A DNA stretch of 64,000 bases from Patiria pectinifera (GCA_029964075.1 CM057149.1:35856900-35920899); one strand, 5' to 3'. Positions 1-11,742 are shown, counted from the first letter of the stretch. Notes: generated from the sequence alone by a model not told the origin. Made by a program: numbers and translations.

Positions 1-480
1 GTTCGTTTGAAGCAACAAAAGTGTTCAAAATCTAATGGAGGATACTGAACAACTTACTTGATGAAGTTTCAGCTCAGCTTCAGCTTCATATTCCGAGAAA
101 AATAGCATTCTAGGATCTCAATTTAAAATCAAAAGTTCCTAAATCATGTTTCGAATTGTTTTGAATTGCAGCTTTACGCGATGTCGCGCACTGATCCGAC
201 GAATTATAGCAACCGCGCGCGCCTGTGCGTCGTTCCAATGCTTGTGCGCGCTGCGCCGAATAACAAAACGAACAACTTATTTAAATTTTCCTACGGTGCT
301 TCTTAAGAAGCACCGTTGGAAATGCCTTCTTTTGTTGATTTCTTCAAAATGAGAGCTTGCCAGAAGGGATAATTTCACAGGGAGTTTAGTCCCCTTACTA
401 TCTTTCAACCAGTATGCTTTTCAACAATAATTACGCCAGTTACTTTTTTGGATAGCTGCAAATGATGGACTCTGGCTTTA
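1..480. repeat. Interspersed repeat, also at 13830-14080 and 16180-16350
   Basis: The stretch with GATGAAGTTTCAGCTCAGC, then a-t-t-c-t-a-g-g-a-t-c-t-c and an AATCATGTTT block, recurs near 16200-16340. Its TAATTTCACAGGG end recurs near 14060. A palindrome GGTGCTTCTTAAGAAGCACC lies at about 295-314. No coding signal is seen between 1 and 1167. Confidence 0.55.
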
Positions 481-1167
481 ACCTTTTGGGGCATGTGTGA
501 CTCAAGTCAGAATTATAGGGTGTGCATCAGAGCCAGGTACCCGACTCCCCGACCGCTGATGTCAGGAACCGGTTCCAGATTATGGGATCTGGTATCCATA
601 ACCAACTTGACAAATTACTTAGTAACTTCTCAGACAATGAAAAAGACAATGAAAAAGAAAGGCTTTGAATGCCATTTGTGGGGAATTTTCAAAATGAAAA
701 CCAGGTTACATGACAAATCAAAACCGATTTCATGTTAATTTTAACCAGGTAACATTTTTTTGTCATCTTTAATTTTGATAAGACCGTCTTTTATGGGTAC
801 CTAGATACCCGTGTTTTACTTCATCTGGTTCCCCTACTACCTGTAAATGCACACATCTAGTCAGAAATTTTGTTAAAATAAAGGCGAGTTTCTTTATGAC
901 TGCTGTGCATGGGTTTACCACAGTTAAGATTACTTTAATAAACGCAGGATAGAATTTGAAGGAATCGACCTAGAATTGAAAAGTGGCTTCTTCAAGAAAA
1001 ATGTACATTGTATTCTGAATTATTCCTTTTAATTGTTTTTTTCGATCACAAAATAAAAATTGTGTTGGACTCCAACTGCTTCAGTGAGTATGTGAACAAG
1101 ACAACATTTTTCTTTTAACGGGGCTGGCACAGGGAGTGTTTATGCTTTTGTTTTTGTTTTTGTTTAC

Positions 1168-2010
1168 CCCGTTTCTTGGTATCAATGCTGTTGAGCAGGT
1201 GCTGGTAGTTGCCGATAATTGCCATGTCTTCTATGAAGGCTTTCGTTCTGGTTGCAGTTTTCGTAGCTTGTGAGGGACAGAAGAGGAAGAAACAAATCAA
1301 AACCACTGTGACTTTCAAATTTCTGGACACAATTTGATGAGGTATTCATGGTCTGCTGTCCGTGAAATGTTCTAAAGTTGGAGGTTGAAGTTTTCTTGAC
1401 TGATGAGTTTCTAGATAACTAGGCTAAGGAACAATTGGAGTTACTTGTACGCAAATAAACCATATATTTGAATATTTGATTTTCAATCGGATATCCCCAT
1501 AGCATTGTTTAATTTGAATATTAAAAAGATGTGACCAGTCTTGAGATGTGCCGCACTTTTGTTGAAAGCCATTATCGCGCACAATTTGAGAGTAAGCTCC
1601 CATGTGGAATATTAATTAGCTCAAACTATTTCTTCTGTAAAATTCGTCACATATCAGCCACTGCTATCTGTTCTTTAAATTATTTTAACAATCTCTTTGC
1701 CAATTTGCAACAAGTGCAGGTGCTTGCAAATCTCAATCAATGTCCGGTTTAGGATGGTGCATGTTTAGGCCAAAAAAAAAACAGTCTCCTGTTTCTGGTA
1801 TGGAGCTTGCCCAAAAAGTGGTGCGGCGACGTGACTTTTTTTGGCTTTTCCGCATTGTTGCGGAAAAGCCTTTCTTTTTGTTCTGATTTTTTAGCTGTTC
1901 CCAATTTCAATTGGGAACAGCTCATGTTTTCGTTAAAGTTTTTTTTTTTCCTTTTTGGCTTTTCCGCATTGTTGCGGAAAAGCCTTTCTTTTTGTTCTGA
2001 TTTTTTTTCT

Positions 2011-2042
<32 letters not shown>

Positions 2043-5000
2043 TTTTTCCCAAAAGCCCATAGACTTTGTACACGTTTTTTCTACACGCCACTTTTGGCAT
2101 TAATCTTTGTCCGACATCATTCAAAGTTGGCATAAGCATAGTCCCTATAGCAAAGATGTGTCCCGAAGATTGACATCATGGTGACGTCATCGACTAATTT
2201 ATTATAGATTTCTGAATATTTAATTTTTCCCACAGATTTTGTACACAGAAATTTTAAAAAACTTTTCGCTTTTCAAAGGGCATTTTCGACTCTTTGCCAA
2301 TAATTCATTTACACCACTCTTTATCCAAGCAAAGACCGTAACTCGAACACCATTGTGGAATGATGACGTCATGATGACGTCATCCTGTGTTAATTTATAG
2401 GCAATTAAATTGTGGCACTTTTAATATTTAAAAATGCATAAGAAATCAACCGTACGCGTCCGCAGCATTCTGTTGCCGGCAAGTGGTAGAGTAGGTTGAG
2501 GTCTTTATTTCATTCAGTGTGCGTGTATCACGTGACCCTTGCTTCCGGTCGAAAAAGGCCAAAACCGGAAGTGGCTTATTATTTAAAAGTGGTAATAGAT
2601 ATGAACTTGCTTTTAACGGTGTTAGTCTCTTGGCCGATAGTATTCTTCAAATCATCTACCAATGACGTCATGCAATCTTCGAGCGCCCTCTAGCGACAGG
2701 TTGAAAATTTTCAAAAATGTATTTTGAATAGATGTCTGTGGCGAAGTTTGTCGGAATCGCCTAAATATTAGTATTTGATGACCTTAACCCCTTTAAGACG
2801 TGTGCGAAGTTTTAGGCAGATGACGTCATCAAACCGGAAGTTATAATGAAAGACCCTTTTTCTTTTGAAAATTCCTGAAAAATCAACCATGGCAGTTTTT
2901 AAATTAGTTTTTACTTAAATTGTCCATTTAAGGGTAGGTCTAAAACATTTCAAAGCTTCGAGGTAATGAGCAAACTCGGACATGCCCTGCGCACGCTTAA
3001 AACTTCAGGTTGACAATACCTCTGCTTTAAAACATGCACAGGACGTCCACAATGTGTACATGTACATGCACGTACGTTGTAGATAGGCACATACATCGTA
3101 TGTCAGTCAGCCTGCAGCGCACGTGTTGCTGTCCACAGTGACCGTTTTAGCAGATTTTCGGCTAACTTTGACAGATTTTATGTTCATGCATGCGCATAGA
3201 CAGGGACGTATTATAGCACTTTTGGCATTAATCTTTGTCAGACATCACTGACAGTTGGCATAAGCATAGTCCCTATAGCCAAGATGTGTCTCGAAGAGTG
3301 ACGTCATGGTGACGTCATCAAGTGATTTATTATGGATTTATGAATATTTAATTTTTCTCATAGACTTTGTACACAGCTTTCTCCACAAGTCTTTCCCTAT
3401 ACAACACTGATATATCTTACTGAGTAGTTCTGAACTTCGGCCGAGAATTACTATGAGAAGGAAAAAGAAATCGTATTTTTTTTTACGCCTGTCATTTCAT
3501 TGAAAATATTCCCAAGAGTTAGAATAGCAAGTAACATTTTATAAAAATGTTTCAGTTTAAAGGCAAATCATGTATTTAAAGGTGCAGTTTTTCTGCTGTG
3601 GGATTTTTTAACTTATTGACTTGTACACGTTTTCAAGCCACCATTTTCATAACTTGGCGATCTGGAATCGTCATCAAAGTTGCAGCCAAGGAAGACCCTC
3701 ATACAAAAATTATGCCAAGACTATGACATCATGATGACGTCATCATCAAATGATTTAAAATGGATTCATGAATAATTATTTTTTCTCATAGACTTTGTAC
3801 ACAGCTTTCTCCACAAGTCTTTCCCTATACAACACTGATATATCTTACTGAGTGTTTCTGAACTTCGGCCGAGAATTACTGTGAGAAGGAAAAAGAAATC
3901 GTATTTTTTTACGTTTGCCATTTCATTGAAAATATTCCCAAGAGTCAGAATATCAAGTAATATTTTATAAAAATAATTCAGTTTAAAGGCAAATCACGTA
4001 TTTAAAGGTGCAGTTATTCTGCTGTGGGATTTTTAACCCATTGACTTTGTACACTTTTCAATTCACCATTTTTATAACTTGGCGATCTGGAATCGTCATC
4101 AAAGTTACAGCCAAGGAAGACCCTCATACAAAAATTATGCCAAGACTATGACGTCATCACCTAATTTTTTATTGGATTTTGAAAATTTACGTGCATATTG
4201 TGAAGTCTTATATCTACAGAAATGTAAGTCCGATTGGGTTGAAACTTGGTACATGTATGTGGCTATACCAGGATGTGTTATAGATTAAAAATGAGGTGAC
4301 ATCATGATGACGTCATCCTGAGATTTTATATGAATATTTGATTTTTTGGACCTTTTAGCCATATCTCCCGAACGCAATTCTTTTTTGCATTTGGTCTGTT
4401 AGGTAATAGGTATTCGCACAAAACTTGAAAAATGTGTGACGTCATTATGATGTCATCAAAATGCAATTTTTCAAAACTCATATAAGGAAAGGTCCAATTG
4501 TCATGACACTTGGTGGGTAGGTAGATAATCGTACTAGTTTGCAAAGTCCGAAGTGACGTCACGATGATTTCATCAAAAATTTTAAAAAAATTGTCGATTT
4601 TCAAAGTGCATTTTCGACTCTTTGCCAGTAATTCATTTAGATCACTCTTTGTCCAAGCAAAGACCATATACACACGCACATACATCATATTGCCGAGGTC
4701 AAATCCTGTCCACAGTGACCGTTTTAACCGATTTTCGGCTAACTTTGACAGATTTTATGTTCATACATATTCAGGGCATATTACTGATTAAAAAAAAATC
4801 ATAATGCGGAAAAGCCCTATGTTCTGTTGCAAACAGACATAGACCTCTAGTTTTTTTTACTTTTTTTTCTTCAAATGTGGGCTGATGACTGCAAACGGTG
4901 CCCGACTAAACTTAGTGCAAATATATGGGAGTTCAGATAGGCCACATGAAGCTTATTCTCGATCGTAACCCCATTTAAAAACACTTGAAAATTGTGCAGC

Positions 5001-7692
5001 AGCAGGATTCCAGTCAAACCAGTGAGGTTGGCGGTTTTGAGACATCATCTTTCATTGAAAAAAAAACTTTTTCATTTTGCCAACGCGCATGGCTATGGCG
5101 ACACGCACGCATACCAGAAACCGGAGAAATTTGTTTTGGCCTTAGCTTGATCGGCCCATTTTGAATATTCTAATATTTGATCAAGTCCAAGTTAAAATAA
5201 TCAAATACTAAATTATTCAAACATGCACAGCCTTAGTTACTTGGCAATTTTTTAAAACTTATTTTGTCTTGAGGAACTTGCAAAACTGGCATGGTTAAAC
5301 TGTGTCCGACTAGTTATGAAACTAAGTCTTGAATGAGAGAAATATATGAGGGTTAAAAAGTTCTGTTCCGAATTATATTATCGTGTATTTGGAAATACAT
5401 TTCTTCTAAAAAAAACGTCAGCAAAGTTATGTCTTAAATGTAACTTACAGCTCAAAATCTGCTTATCCAGGTAGCCAAATCCATCCAGCACCACCTCTTT
5501 GTAGGAATCGCCCTGCACAAAATGGAATTATTAAATTTAAAGTCTCTCCAATACTGGCAATTGACAAGCCTATAGGTTGGCATGGACGTCCGGGAATTTT
5601 TTTTTTCACATTGGCTTTTATCTAGCTTCCTGACTTGTGTTCTTGAAACCCAATGGTTCTCGAGTCTGGAGTGCTGAATGGACATAGCAACCAATGAAAA
5701 CTGACGTCACTCTGTCCTGAACTACTGCTTAGTTCATTGCATTTTTCTTTTCTTTTTTTAAATCCCCCCCCCCCTAAATTACAATATATCTTTGATTTCT
5801 CTTAATGTTCGTGCATCTTGATTTCATGTGGGTTTTGGTAAAATAGTATACAAATGTTGCATCAAACTGAATTGACTTGAACATCATATTCACAGTAGGC
5901 TTCATGCAATGGATCGGGGTTTTAGTGTTTGAGTGGATCTGGGTAAGCTATGGCTATGGCTATAGCGATGTGTGCTGCTGATGATACAGCATATTGTACA
6001 TGGCCTTGCAATTAAGGCTAGGGTTGGGATGGTGGTTGAGGGGCTTGGGCCATGGTAGTTGGGCCAGCTGGGGTGGACTTGATTAGAAAAAAAATCAACC
6101 TTTTCTTTAGGGTGAGCAATGAGGCTATTGTCGATGCAATGTGCCTTGAAGGATACAAGGTAACGTCTCCAAAAGAGTTGCCCCTGAAATAAAAAAACAA
6201 ACAAACAAACAAATTAATATTTTATGATGAAACAAGAGTTAGATACATATGAATACCAATGCCATGACGCTGACAAATTTCAAAACTAGTCTGAAAATAT
6301 AAGAAAACACACATTGTACAGTGTCCTCAATACACGAAAAAGTGGAAATTTGTGATAGAAACTGAAATGGCAAATGAAACAAGTTGTCCAACACTTCTTA
6401 GTGCTAAACGTCTGGTACCAAGTGTCTGTTTTTGTGTCTTAAATTCTGCTCCTTGCTGCAAAAGCTGAAGAAACATCCTAAAGCTGCAAATTTGAATTGG
6501 GACTCAGTTCTCTAAAAAATAACTCTGGAACTTATCTTTGCCCGTTGAAAACTGTAGACAGTTTTGTTGCCTAATGAAAAATTAAAAATTAGTATTGGCA
6601 TTAAATCTGGATTTTTTTTAACATTCTGTTTTAATTCCACTATGCGGTTTCGATTTTGGAGACCGGATATTCGAAACCACCCTTAAAAAACAATAAGCCT
6701 TAATATTTTTTTTTGACACAGGCTAAAGAAAACAACTGGAACATCCCCCAATTTGCTCCATGGTCTCTGATTGTAACTGCATTCACTTGCTAGCAGTCTT
6801 CTTGGTATATGAATAGCCTGCCCAATCAACTTATCAGAGAGTTCCCACCATGTTTTCAACATTACAGCTCTGGAGTGTTTTTGTAAAGGCCCAGTGGTCA
6901 TTGAATCCTGCAAACTATACCCAGTCATTGGGAGGGCATTGCATGTGGCACCTCACTCGTCACTTTTTGTTGGCATGACTGTGAGCTGGATGGGAACTTC
7001 CGGTGAAATCAGATAACCGTTATTCGGTTTGAAAAAAATAGGATAACTGAATTTTGAAATCTCTGATTTCTTCCACCACTAATTAAAACTTGGCTCAGTT
7101 TCTTTTGCCTGTTCACTTGAGTTCTTTACTTGGGGTTTGGTCTATCTTGGCATGGGTGGCTAGTGCGTAAAGCGCTCGCCTCTCACCACTGTGGCCCTGG
7201 TTCGTTCCCAGCTAGGACCATATTTGAGTAGAGTTGTGTGTTGGTGTTCTCCTGTGCCTAGAGGGTTTTCTCCGGGCCCTCCAGTTTTTCTCACTCCAAA
7301 AAAATCAAAACTTTCCGATCTCTTGCTGTGCTCTGTGGTCATATATAGGTCACATGGCTGGCTGCCTAAGGCGCCTTTGCATACCTGCGGCTCGACCACG
7401 TTGTAGCCGTGTCCTTCGCAATGCAGCTTCTCAGCTGCGAGTAAGGATGATTAGCCTCCCAAATTATGATTATTATTATGTAGTTAAAATAATTCTTCAA
7501 ACCTGATCTTCCATCATACGTTCAAATGCTGATTTGTGCTTGTTGAAGAACACGTAGGAGTCGGTGCAAAGCTCATCCCCAAAGAGGCAGTAGTCTGTGT
7601 GGTTGATGACGATATGTCTCATGGTGATAGATGCTCCTGATCGGACAGTCAAAAACTTCAAAGTCAGCTGGGTGTCTACTCCCAAGCTCCTG
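1168..7692 (-). CDS. Unidentified spliced gene, four internal exons (partial)
   Basis: Four minus-strand exons join in phase: 7692-7503, 6183-6100, 5512-5449 and 1266-1168. Acceptors read tacag, ttcag, tgcag and cacaag; donors read CAG|gtttga, AAG|gttgat, T|gtaagt and G|gtaaac. Phases match at every junction (0, 0, then 1+2), giving about 145 residues without a stop. Readable segments include SGASITMRHIVINHTDYCLF, QLFWRRYLVSFKAHCIDNS, KEVVLDGFGYLDKQILS and TKAFIEDMAIIGNYQHLLNS. I see no signal peptide, membrane segment or catalytic motif, and I do not recognise the family. The first visible exon starts with one base of a split codon, so at least one exon lies upstream (greater coordinates). 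The last ends in a donor, so the gene continues beyond the left edge or in unrecognised exons below 1168. The 4.2 kb intron between the last two exons holds the nested transposon block at 1768-5141. The exon at 1266-1168 is the least certain because its acceptor is AAG. Confidence 0.5.
1843..4850. mobile_element. 3 kb repeat rich in TGACGTCA palindromes, nested in another element
   Basis: It starts with the hairpin GGCTTTTCCGC...GCGGAAAAGCC and ends CATAGACCTCTAG. A shorter relative with the same ends lies at 53497-54602. It is inserted in a T-run of the outer element, so a duplication cannot be defined. Inside are a duplicated hairpin head (1843 and 1956), a TTC-rich tract (about 2005-2050), a 428-bp tandem duplication (from 3361 and 3789) and at least ten TGACGTCA-like CRE palindromes. 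No ORF of note is present. Confidence 0.7.
3361..4190. repeat. 428-bp tandem duplication within the 3 kb repeat
   Basis: The block starting TAGACTTTGTACACAGC at 3361 recurs at 3789 with about 90% visible identity, including the ACTTCGGCCGAGAATTACT segment and the CTTGGCGATCTGGAATCGTC segment. Confidence 0.8.
7150..7480 (+). mobile_element. tRNA-derived SINE copy 1
   Basis: A tRNA-like head (box A GGCTAGTGCGTAAAGCGCTC; box B TGGTTCGTTCCC) is followed by a body that recurs at 15408-15720, including GAGTAGAGTTG, TCTCCTG, CTAAGGC-CCTTT and CTTCTCAGCTG-GAGTAAGGA-GATTAGCC. It lies just upstream of the minus-strand exon at 7503. Confidence 0.75.
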
Positions 7693-8177
7693 CTGTACAA
7701 AAGACAATATAAAATACCAGAGGAAAAAAAAAGAGAGAATAAATTTCATTTCTAAACTGGTGTGTACGGTGGAAAACTTAATTCAAATTATATGGAAGGA
7801 AATAATTGTACCCTTTTTAGGTTTTATGGGTTTTGGGGGTTTTTTTTGGGGGGGGGGGCCTAGAAAATTCGCGATTTGTTTGGAATTGACTCTCTTGCTA
7901 TAGCTAACATTTGGGTGCATTTTAGATAAAAAGTATGAGGTTTCTTCCTTTACTGTTTTCAATCAAATCCTACATTTAATCTTTTCTTTCTGATTTGTGG
8001 CTCTGGAGGATTATTTTTAAAGGATAGCAAAGGCCGAAATTAGCTTGTGCTGTATTGTAGTGTTGCCAAACCTCTTTGTTGACAAACCTCAAATTCATGC
8101 AATGAAATACTAGTACTTTTACCTTATCAATGCTTGCTATTTTACCTCTGTGAACAATTTCAGTTTCATAAAATTTA

Positions 8178-8751
8178 GGCAGTGGATATTTTGCCGGAGA
8201 CGGCAAACCTTTAGTAAACGTTAGTTTGCCGGATATGCACTGAACATGCGCAGTTACTGTTTTCTTGTACTTAAAAACATTTTCCGGTGACAAATTTTAG
8301 TCTGGCTCCATGCCAACATTATCGTTGTAACCTCGTATTCACAAGATGGGATTCAGACCATTTTATAATTTCAGACTTTACTTCCCTTTTAAAAAAAATC
8401 CTCCAGAGCCACAAATCTGAAAAAGAAAATGTAATACTCTGCAATAAAATGTTTGAGACATGTTAAAATAATAAAAGAAGAATATTCTTATTTATTTGGG
8501 GATGGGAAAAAAACCCTTAAAAATGTGGCGGGGATCGGGATCGAACCCGAGTCATCCCGCTCACTGTACTAGAGCTTTTGCTTAACCATTACACCAAACG
8601 TGCTACACAACTTTTGGTGGGAATTTAATACATCTTATAATTCAGCCCTATCTTAAAGAGTACAGCGCCCTCTGTTGGTATGGATTGCCGCCGGCAAACC
8701 TTTAGTAAATGTTAGTTTGCCGTCATTACCTCCGGCAAAATATCCACTATC
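8178..8751. mobile_element. 574-bp TIR element with 9-bp duplication, carrying a tRNA-like insert
   Basis: The ends share AGTGGATATTTTGCCGGA as inverted repeats, followed by a subterminal CGGCAAACCTTTAGTAAAyG. TAAAATTTA flanks both sides (8169-8177 and 8752-8760). The uninterrupted target appears as a single TAAAATTTA-type site in the homologous repeat copy near 38393. A 9-bp duplication suggests a Mutator-like transposase acting in trans. Confidence 0.85.
8527..8605 (-). tRNA. Degenerate tRNA-derived sequence inside a TIR element
   Basis: On the minus strand, box A (TGGTGTAATGGTTAAGC) and box B (GGTTCGATCCC) are spaced as in a tRNA, but the acceptor ends do not pair. It sits inside the 574-bp TIR element 8178-8751. 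It is a tRNA-derived insert or SINE head, not a functional tRNA. Confidence 0.5.
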
Positions 8752-9186
8752 TAAAATTTAATCCGAAATTCAAAAACGGTGGTGTCCGGAAATTGGGCAC
8801 AAATTGGCGGAGTGTTCCCAAACGTGGCGCACTTGAATAAATCTTGGAAAATTCCAAATTAACACTTACGAATTCCTGTAAACTTGATAAATTGTGATAA
8901 ATAATTAATATCTTTACTTACATACCCAGCCAAATGTTTGTCAGAAAATTATTTTCTTATTTTTCAGGGCATTTTCAAAGGGTTCACTTTGCACTTGAAA
9001 ATAAAATCGGAAAATCACGCCAAAATAGCTTTTCCTTCTAACTTTGTTACGGGTAAATAAACTCGCGATTTATGAACAGGACCGTTTAGAACTTTAAAAT
9101 ATTGCTCTAGGTAGGCGCTACCGGCGAAAAATCAAAGTGCGCCACGTTAGGGGCCGCGCCACGTTAGGGTACATCAACAATATAGG

Positions 9187-9643
9187 CTTCAAATTGGGCG
9201 ATCGTGAAGTGTAGGGCCCCTGTTTTGTTTTGATCAAATTAGAGTCAAAAATGTTTTTTAATGCTAAAAAATCACCTTTACAATCAAAAGCAGACTTTTC
9301 TCAATTCTAATGACACCCGATTTGCAATTTTGAACAGATTCTTGGGGTAGAAATCACGATTTTCCTGCGCGGTTTGTGCCTTGCGATTCACCGCGCCGTG
9401 CGTTCTCACGGTACATCGCGCGGTGATCGTCATCTTTACTTTCGGGTCGCGTATTGTCGCCGCGCTGTCATCGTCATTTAACCCCCAAATTTCCCTCCAA
9501 AAATCAAAACCCTGCCCTCAATGTATGACATACCTGTTTATTGAGAATGTCGCCAACTAGTTTGGTCGGTCCAATAATTCTAAAGTGGATTTTATTCCCT
9601 TTATAGGAACCGGGCCCTACGCTTCACGATCGCCTCAAATTGA
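9187..9643. mobile_element. 457-bp TIR element
   Basis: Ends TTCAAATTGGGCGATCGTGA and, inverted, TTCAATTTGAGGCGATCGTG extend for about 32 bp into AGGGCCC. The GC-rich middle (9360-9470) has GCGCGGT repeats. It directly abuts repeat copy A. Confidence 0.75.
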
Positions 9644-10389
9644 AATAACTTGGCTTCACTCTCAGGTGCAAAATGTTAAAGAAAAGTTTCCTTTAAAAAT
9701 TGAATTGAGACCTCAAACTTGGCTGGTGAAATACCGAGGACCTTGTCTTTGCCTCATTGAATTTTGAAGAATTTTATCGGCTAAAGGGTGAGTAAAAACT
9801 GGCCTGAATTTGTTTTGCAGTTTTTCTGCACGCAAAGGACCCAGTCTGGGAATTCCCCTGCACTGAATTAGTTATGATGCAATTTGTTTGGGAAGTAATG
9901 TAGGCCGACAGTTTCTTTAAGCTTTTATCAAATTCACGCAAGTTGTGAAGAAAAAAAGTGGTCAATAACCTGAAAGCAATTAATGAAGATTGAACTTACG
10001 ATTTGTTTTGAGAAATCGCAATAGTCTGTCAGCAAAAAAAATGTTGATTTTCGCAGCATTCACGGCAGACACAAACAAAATCCCCACTTCTTGTTGTGAC
10101 CAGGTGACCTTTGACCGGTATGGTAATGAGCGAAACTCTCTTCAACCCGACTGCGAATCCCAGTTTGGAATATCATACCACTGTACGCAAGCTATTCTCA
10201 GTTGGATAGAATCGAAATTTCGGCGGGTAGAGTTCAAATTACCATTGCATGTGCACAACATGCGGCCGGCCATCGATGTGCGCTGTTCGTTGTGAAGTTG
10301 GCGGAATGATTGAAGTCTTCCGTTGTCTTAGTTTTTCCGTTGAATTTATGGTTTTTCTTATGTTGATTGATTTGGTAGCCCTCCTGTAC

Positions 10390-10452
10390 CTTTTCGAGCT
10401 TCACTGACGCCGATTGATTGGCTTTTTTTGGATAAAGTAAGTCCCATGCCAT
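10390..10452 (-). CDS. Possible first coding exon (low confidence)
   Basis: The minus strand reads an ATG at 10452, then MAWDLLYPKKANQSASVKLE plus K, and stops at the donor AAAAG|gtacag (10389-10388). The 63 nt end in phase 0. It could be the first exon of the unnamed gene at 1168-7692, which needs an intervening exon to reach its phase, or it could be chance. Confidence 0.2.
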
Positions 10453-10740
10453 GGACAGTTTGAGTTTGCATCCACGAAAGGAAGGCCTATGAAAGCACAC
10501 GAGCTGTGACACCGCGCCGACAGTCAAGCAATGCTGTAACTTGTGCAAGTTGTGTGCTGTATCATTATCATTGTGTGTTTATCTGCAACTTTAAGGCTTA
10601 GTCAAGTAATGGCTTATTCCATCATCTGATCATGATGAGTAGAATTCATCGTATCATCAGCATTGATCAGCATTTTCACGAAGGGACGAATTAATTCGGC
10701 CAAAATCCATATTTTTTCCAAATTATTTTTCCAGGCGAAA

Positions 10741-10957
10741 TTGGTGGAAAAATGTTGCAACCTGTCGCCACTTTTTTCTTCGTATATCATCTCAATGCAG
10801 GTCAGTCATTGCAAAAATTAAAGACATGCATCTGGGACTGAAAATCATTTCCAATTTTGTTAGGAAATAGGCCTACTCGGACAATTTTCTTGACTCTCCA
10901 TAGACTTTGTACACCGTTGCGGAAGTGGCGTCAGGTTGCAACATTTTTTCCAAATCG
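10741..10957. mobile_element. TIR element, related to 26246-26453
   Basis: Ends GGAAAAATGTTGCAACCTGT and the inverted AGGTTGCAACATTTTTTCC are separated by about 150 bp that includes CTCCATAGACTTTGTACA. A diverged relative lies at 26246-26453, and a fragment lies near 38970-39060. Confidence 0.7.
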
Positions 10958-11559
10958 GTTACCAGTAAGTTTTTTTGGTCAAAATCAGTTTACATCATTG
11001 AAATCATGACAATCAAGATAGGGAAAATTACACCTGAATCGTTTTTTAATTTTTAAGTTTAACAGACAAGTTCAAATTTAAAATGTTTTGTCATCTTGAT
11101 AGGGCAAACCTTTTGAGTTTTCGCGACGAGACAAATTGAATTTGCCCCGCAAAACACTGCGCATGTTGTTGCATTTTAATTATTCACAAAGAGTTAAATT
11201 TAGCGCATAATGTGTATGATCTGATTTGCCCTGCAAAATGACGTGCATGTGGCATTTGAAGTTTTCAAGAACAGACAAATCTCTATGGAGATTAATTACT
11301 CTGCAATTAATTGTTCCATTATTCTGTAATTAGTAAATTTGTAAAGTTTAAGATCTCAGCTTACAATCTGTATAAAAAATCAGTAAACTTGTGCTCTAAA
11401 AATAGGCGAAATCTTTATTGCCAAAAGTGACCAACTTAAAACCTGATTTTCTCAGAACCACTGTTCAACACCCCGTGACCAAATTCGTCCCTTTGTAAAA
11501 ATGTTGACGATATATAACCTCAGCGATAGCTTTGTCACAAATTGTCATGACTGTTTTAC

Positions 11560-11742
11560 CAAAAAACATCAGAAAACACCAGGAACCAACTGGAAAACAC
11601 TGGAAACCAACAGGAAATCAACAAAAAATTCCGGAAATCAACCAGCAAACACTGGAAAACATTTGAAAGCAACCTGAAATCCACCAAATAAAATAACAGA
11701 AAACAACCGGAAAACACTGGACAGTCACTAAAAATGCAGTGG
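11560..11742. repeat. Degenerate short-period tandem repeat
   Basis: About fifteen imperfect units alternate between GGAAAACACT and GGAAATCAACC types with period near 10-13 bp. It lies about 210 bp upstream of the TMEM209 start codon. Confidence 0.65.

Larger units (their letters stand above)
1768..5141. mobile_element. GGCC-ended TIR element interrupted by a 3 kb insertion
   Basis: The outer ends are GGCCAAAAAAAAAACAGTCT on the left and, inverted, a similar GGCCAAAAC-type end on the right, with a TTA duplication at 1765-1767 and 5142-5144. Its sequence matches the intact 369-bp copy at 41292-41660 on both sides of the insertion (1843-4850). A 3-bp TTA duplication fits the PIF/Harbinger type, but no transposase is present. 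Confidence 0.75.
8030..9183 (-). mobile_element. CCTAACGTGGC-type repeat, copy A (interrupted at 8178-8751)
   Basis: On the minus strand it begins TTGTTGATGTACCCTAACGT and carries TTTTTCGCC-GTAGCGCC, CATAAATCGCGAGTTTATTT and AGTGTTCCC-CCGCCAATTTGTGCCCAA-type segments shared with 37929-38890 and 49650-50275. A 574-bp element sits inside it. A 42-bp segment at 7978-8022 recurs inverted at 8381-8428. Confidence 0.75.

Noticed and set aside
1749..2139. Lys/Glu-rich or Phe-rich open frames
   Set aside because: They translate the TTC tract and hairpin head of the 3 kb repeat; similar frames appear at 53440-53704 in the second copy.
7976..8293. 105-codon minus-strand frame
   Set aside because: Its sequence is part of the CCTAACGTGGC-type repeat, recurs at 38400-38530 and crosses a TIR element boundary.
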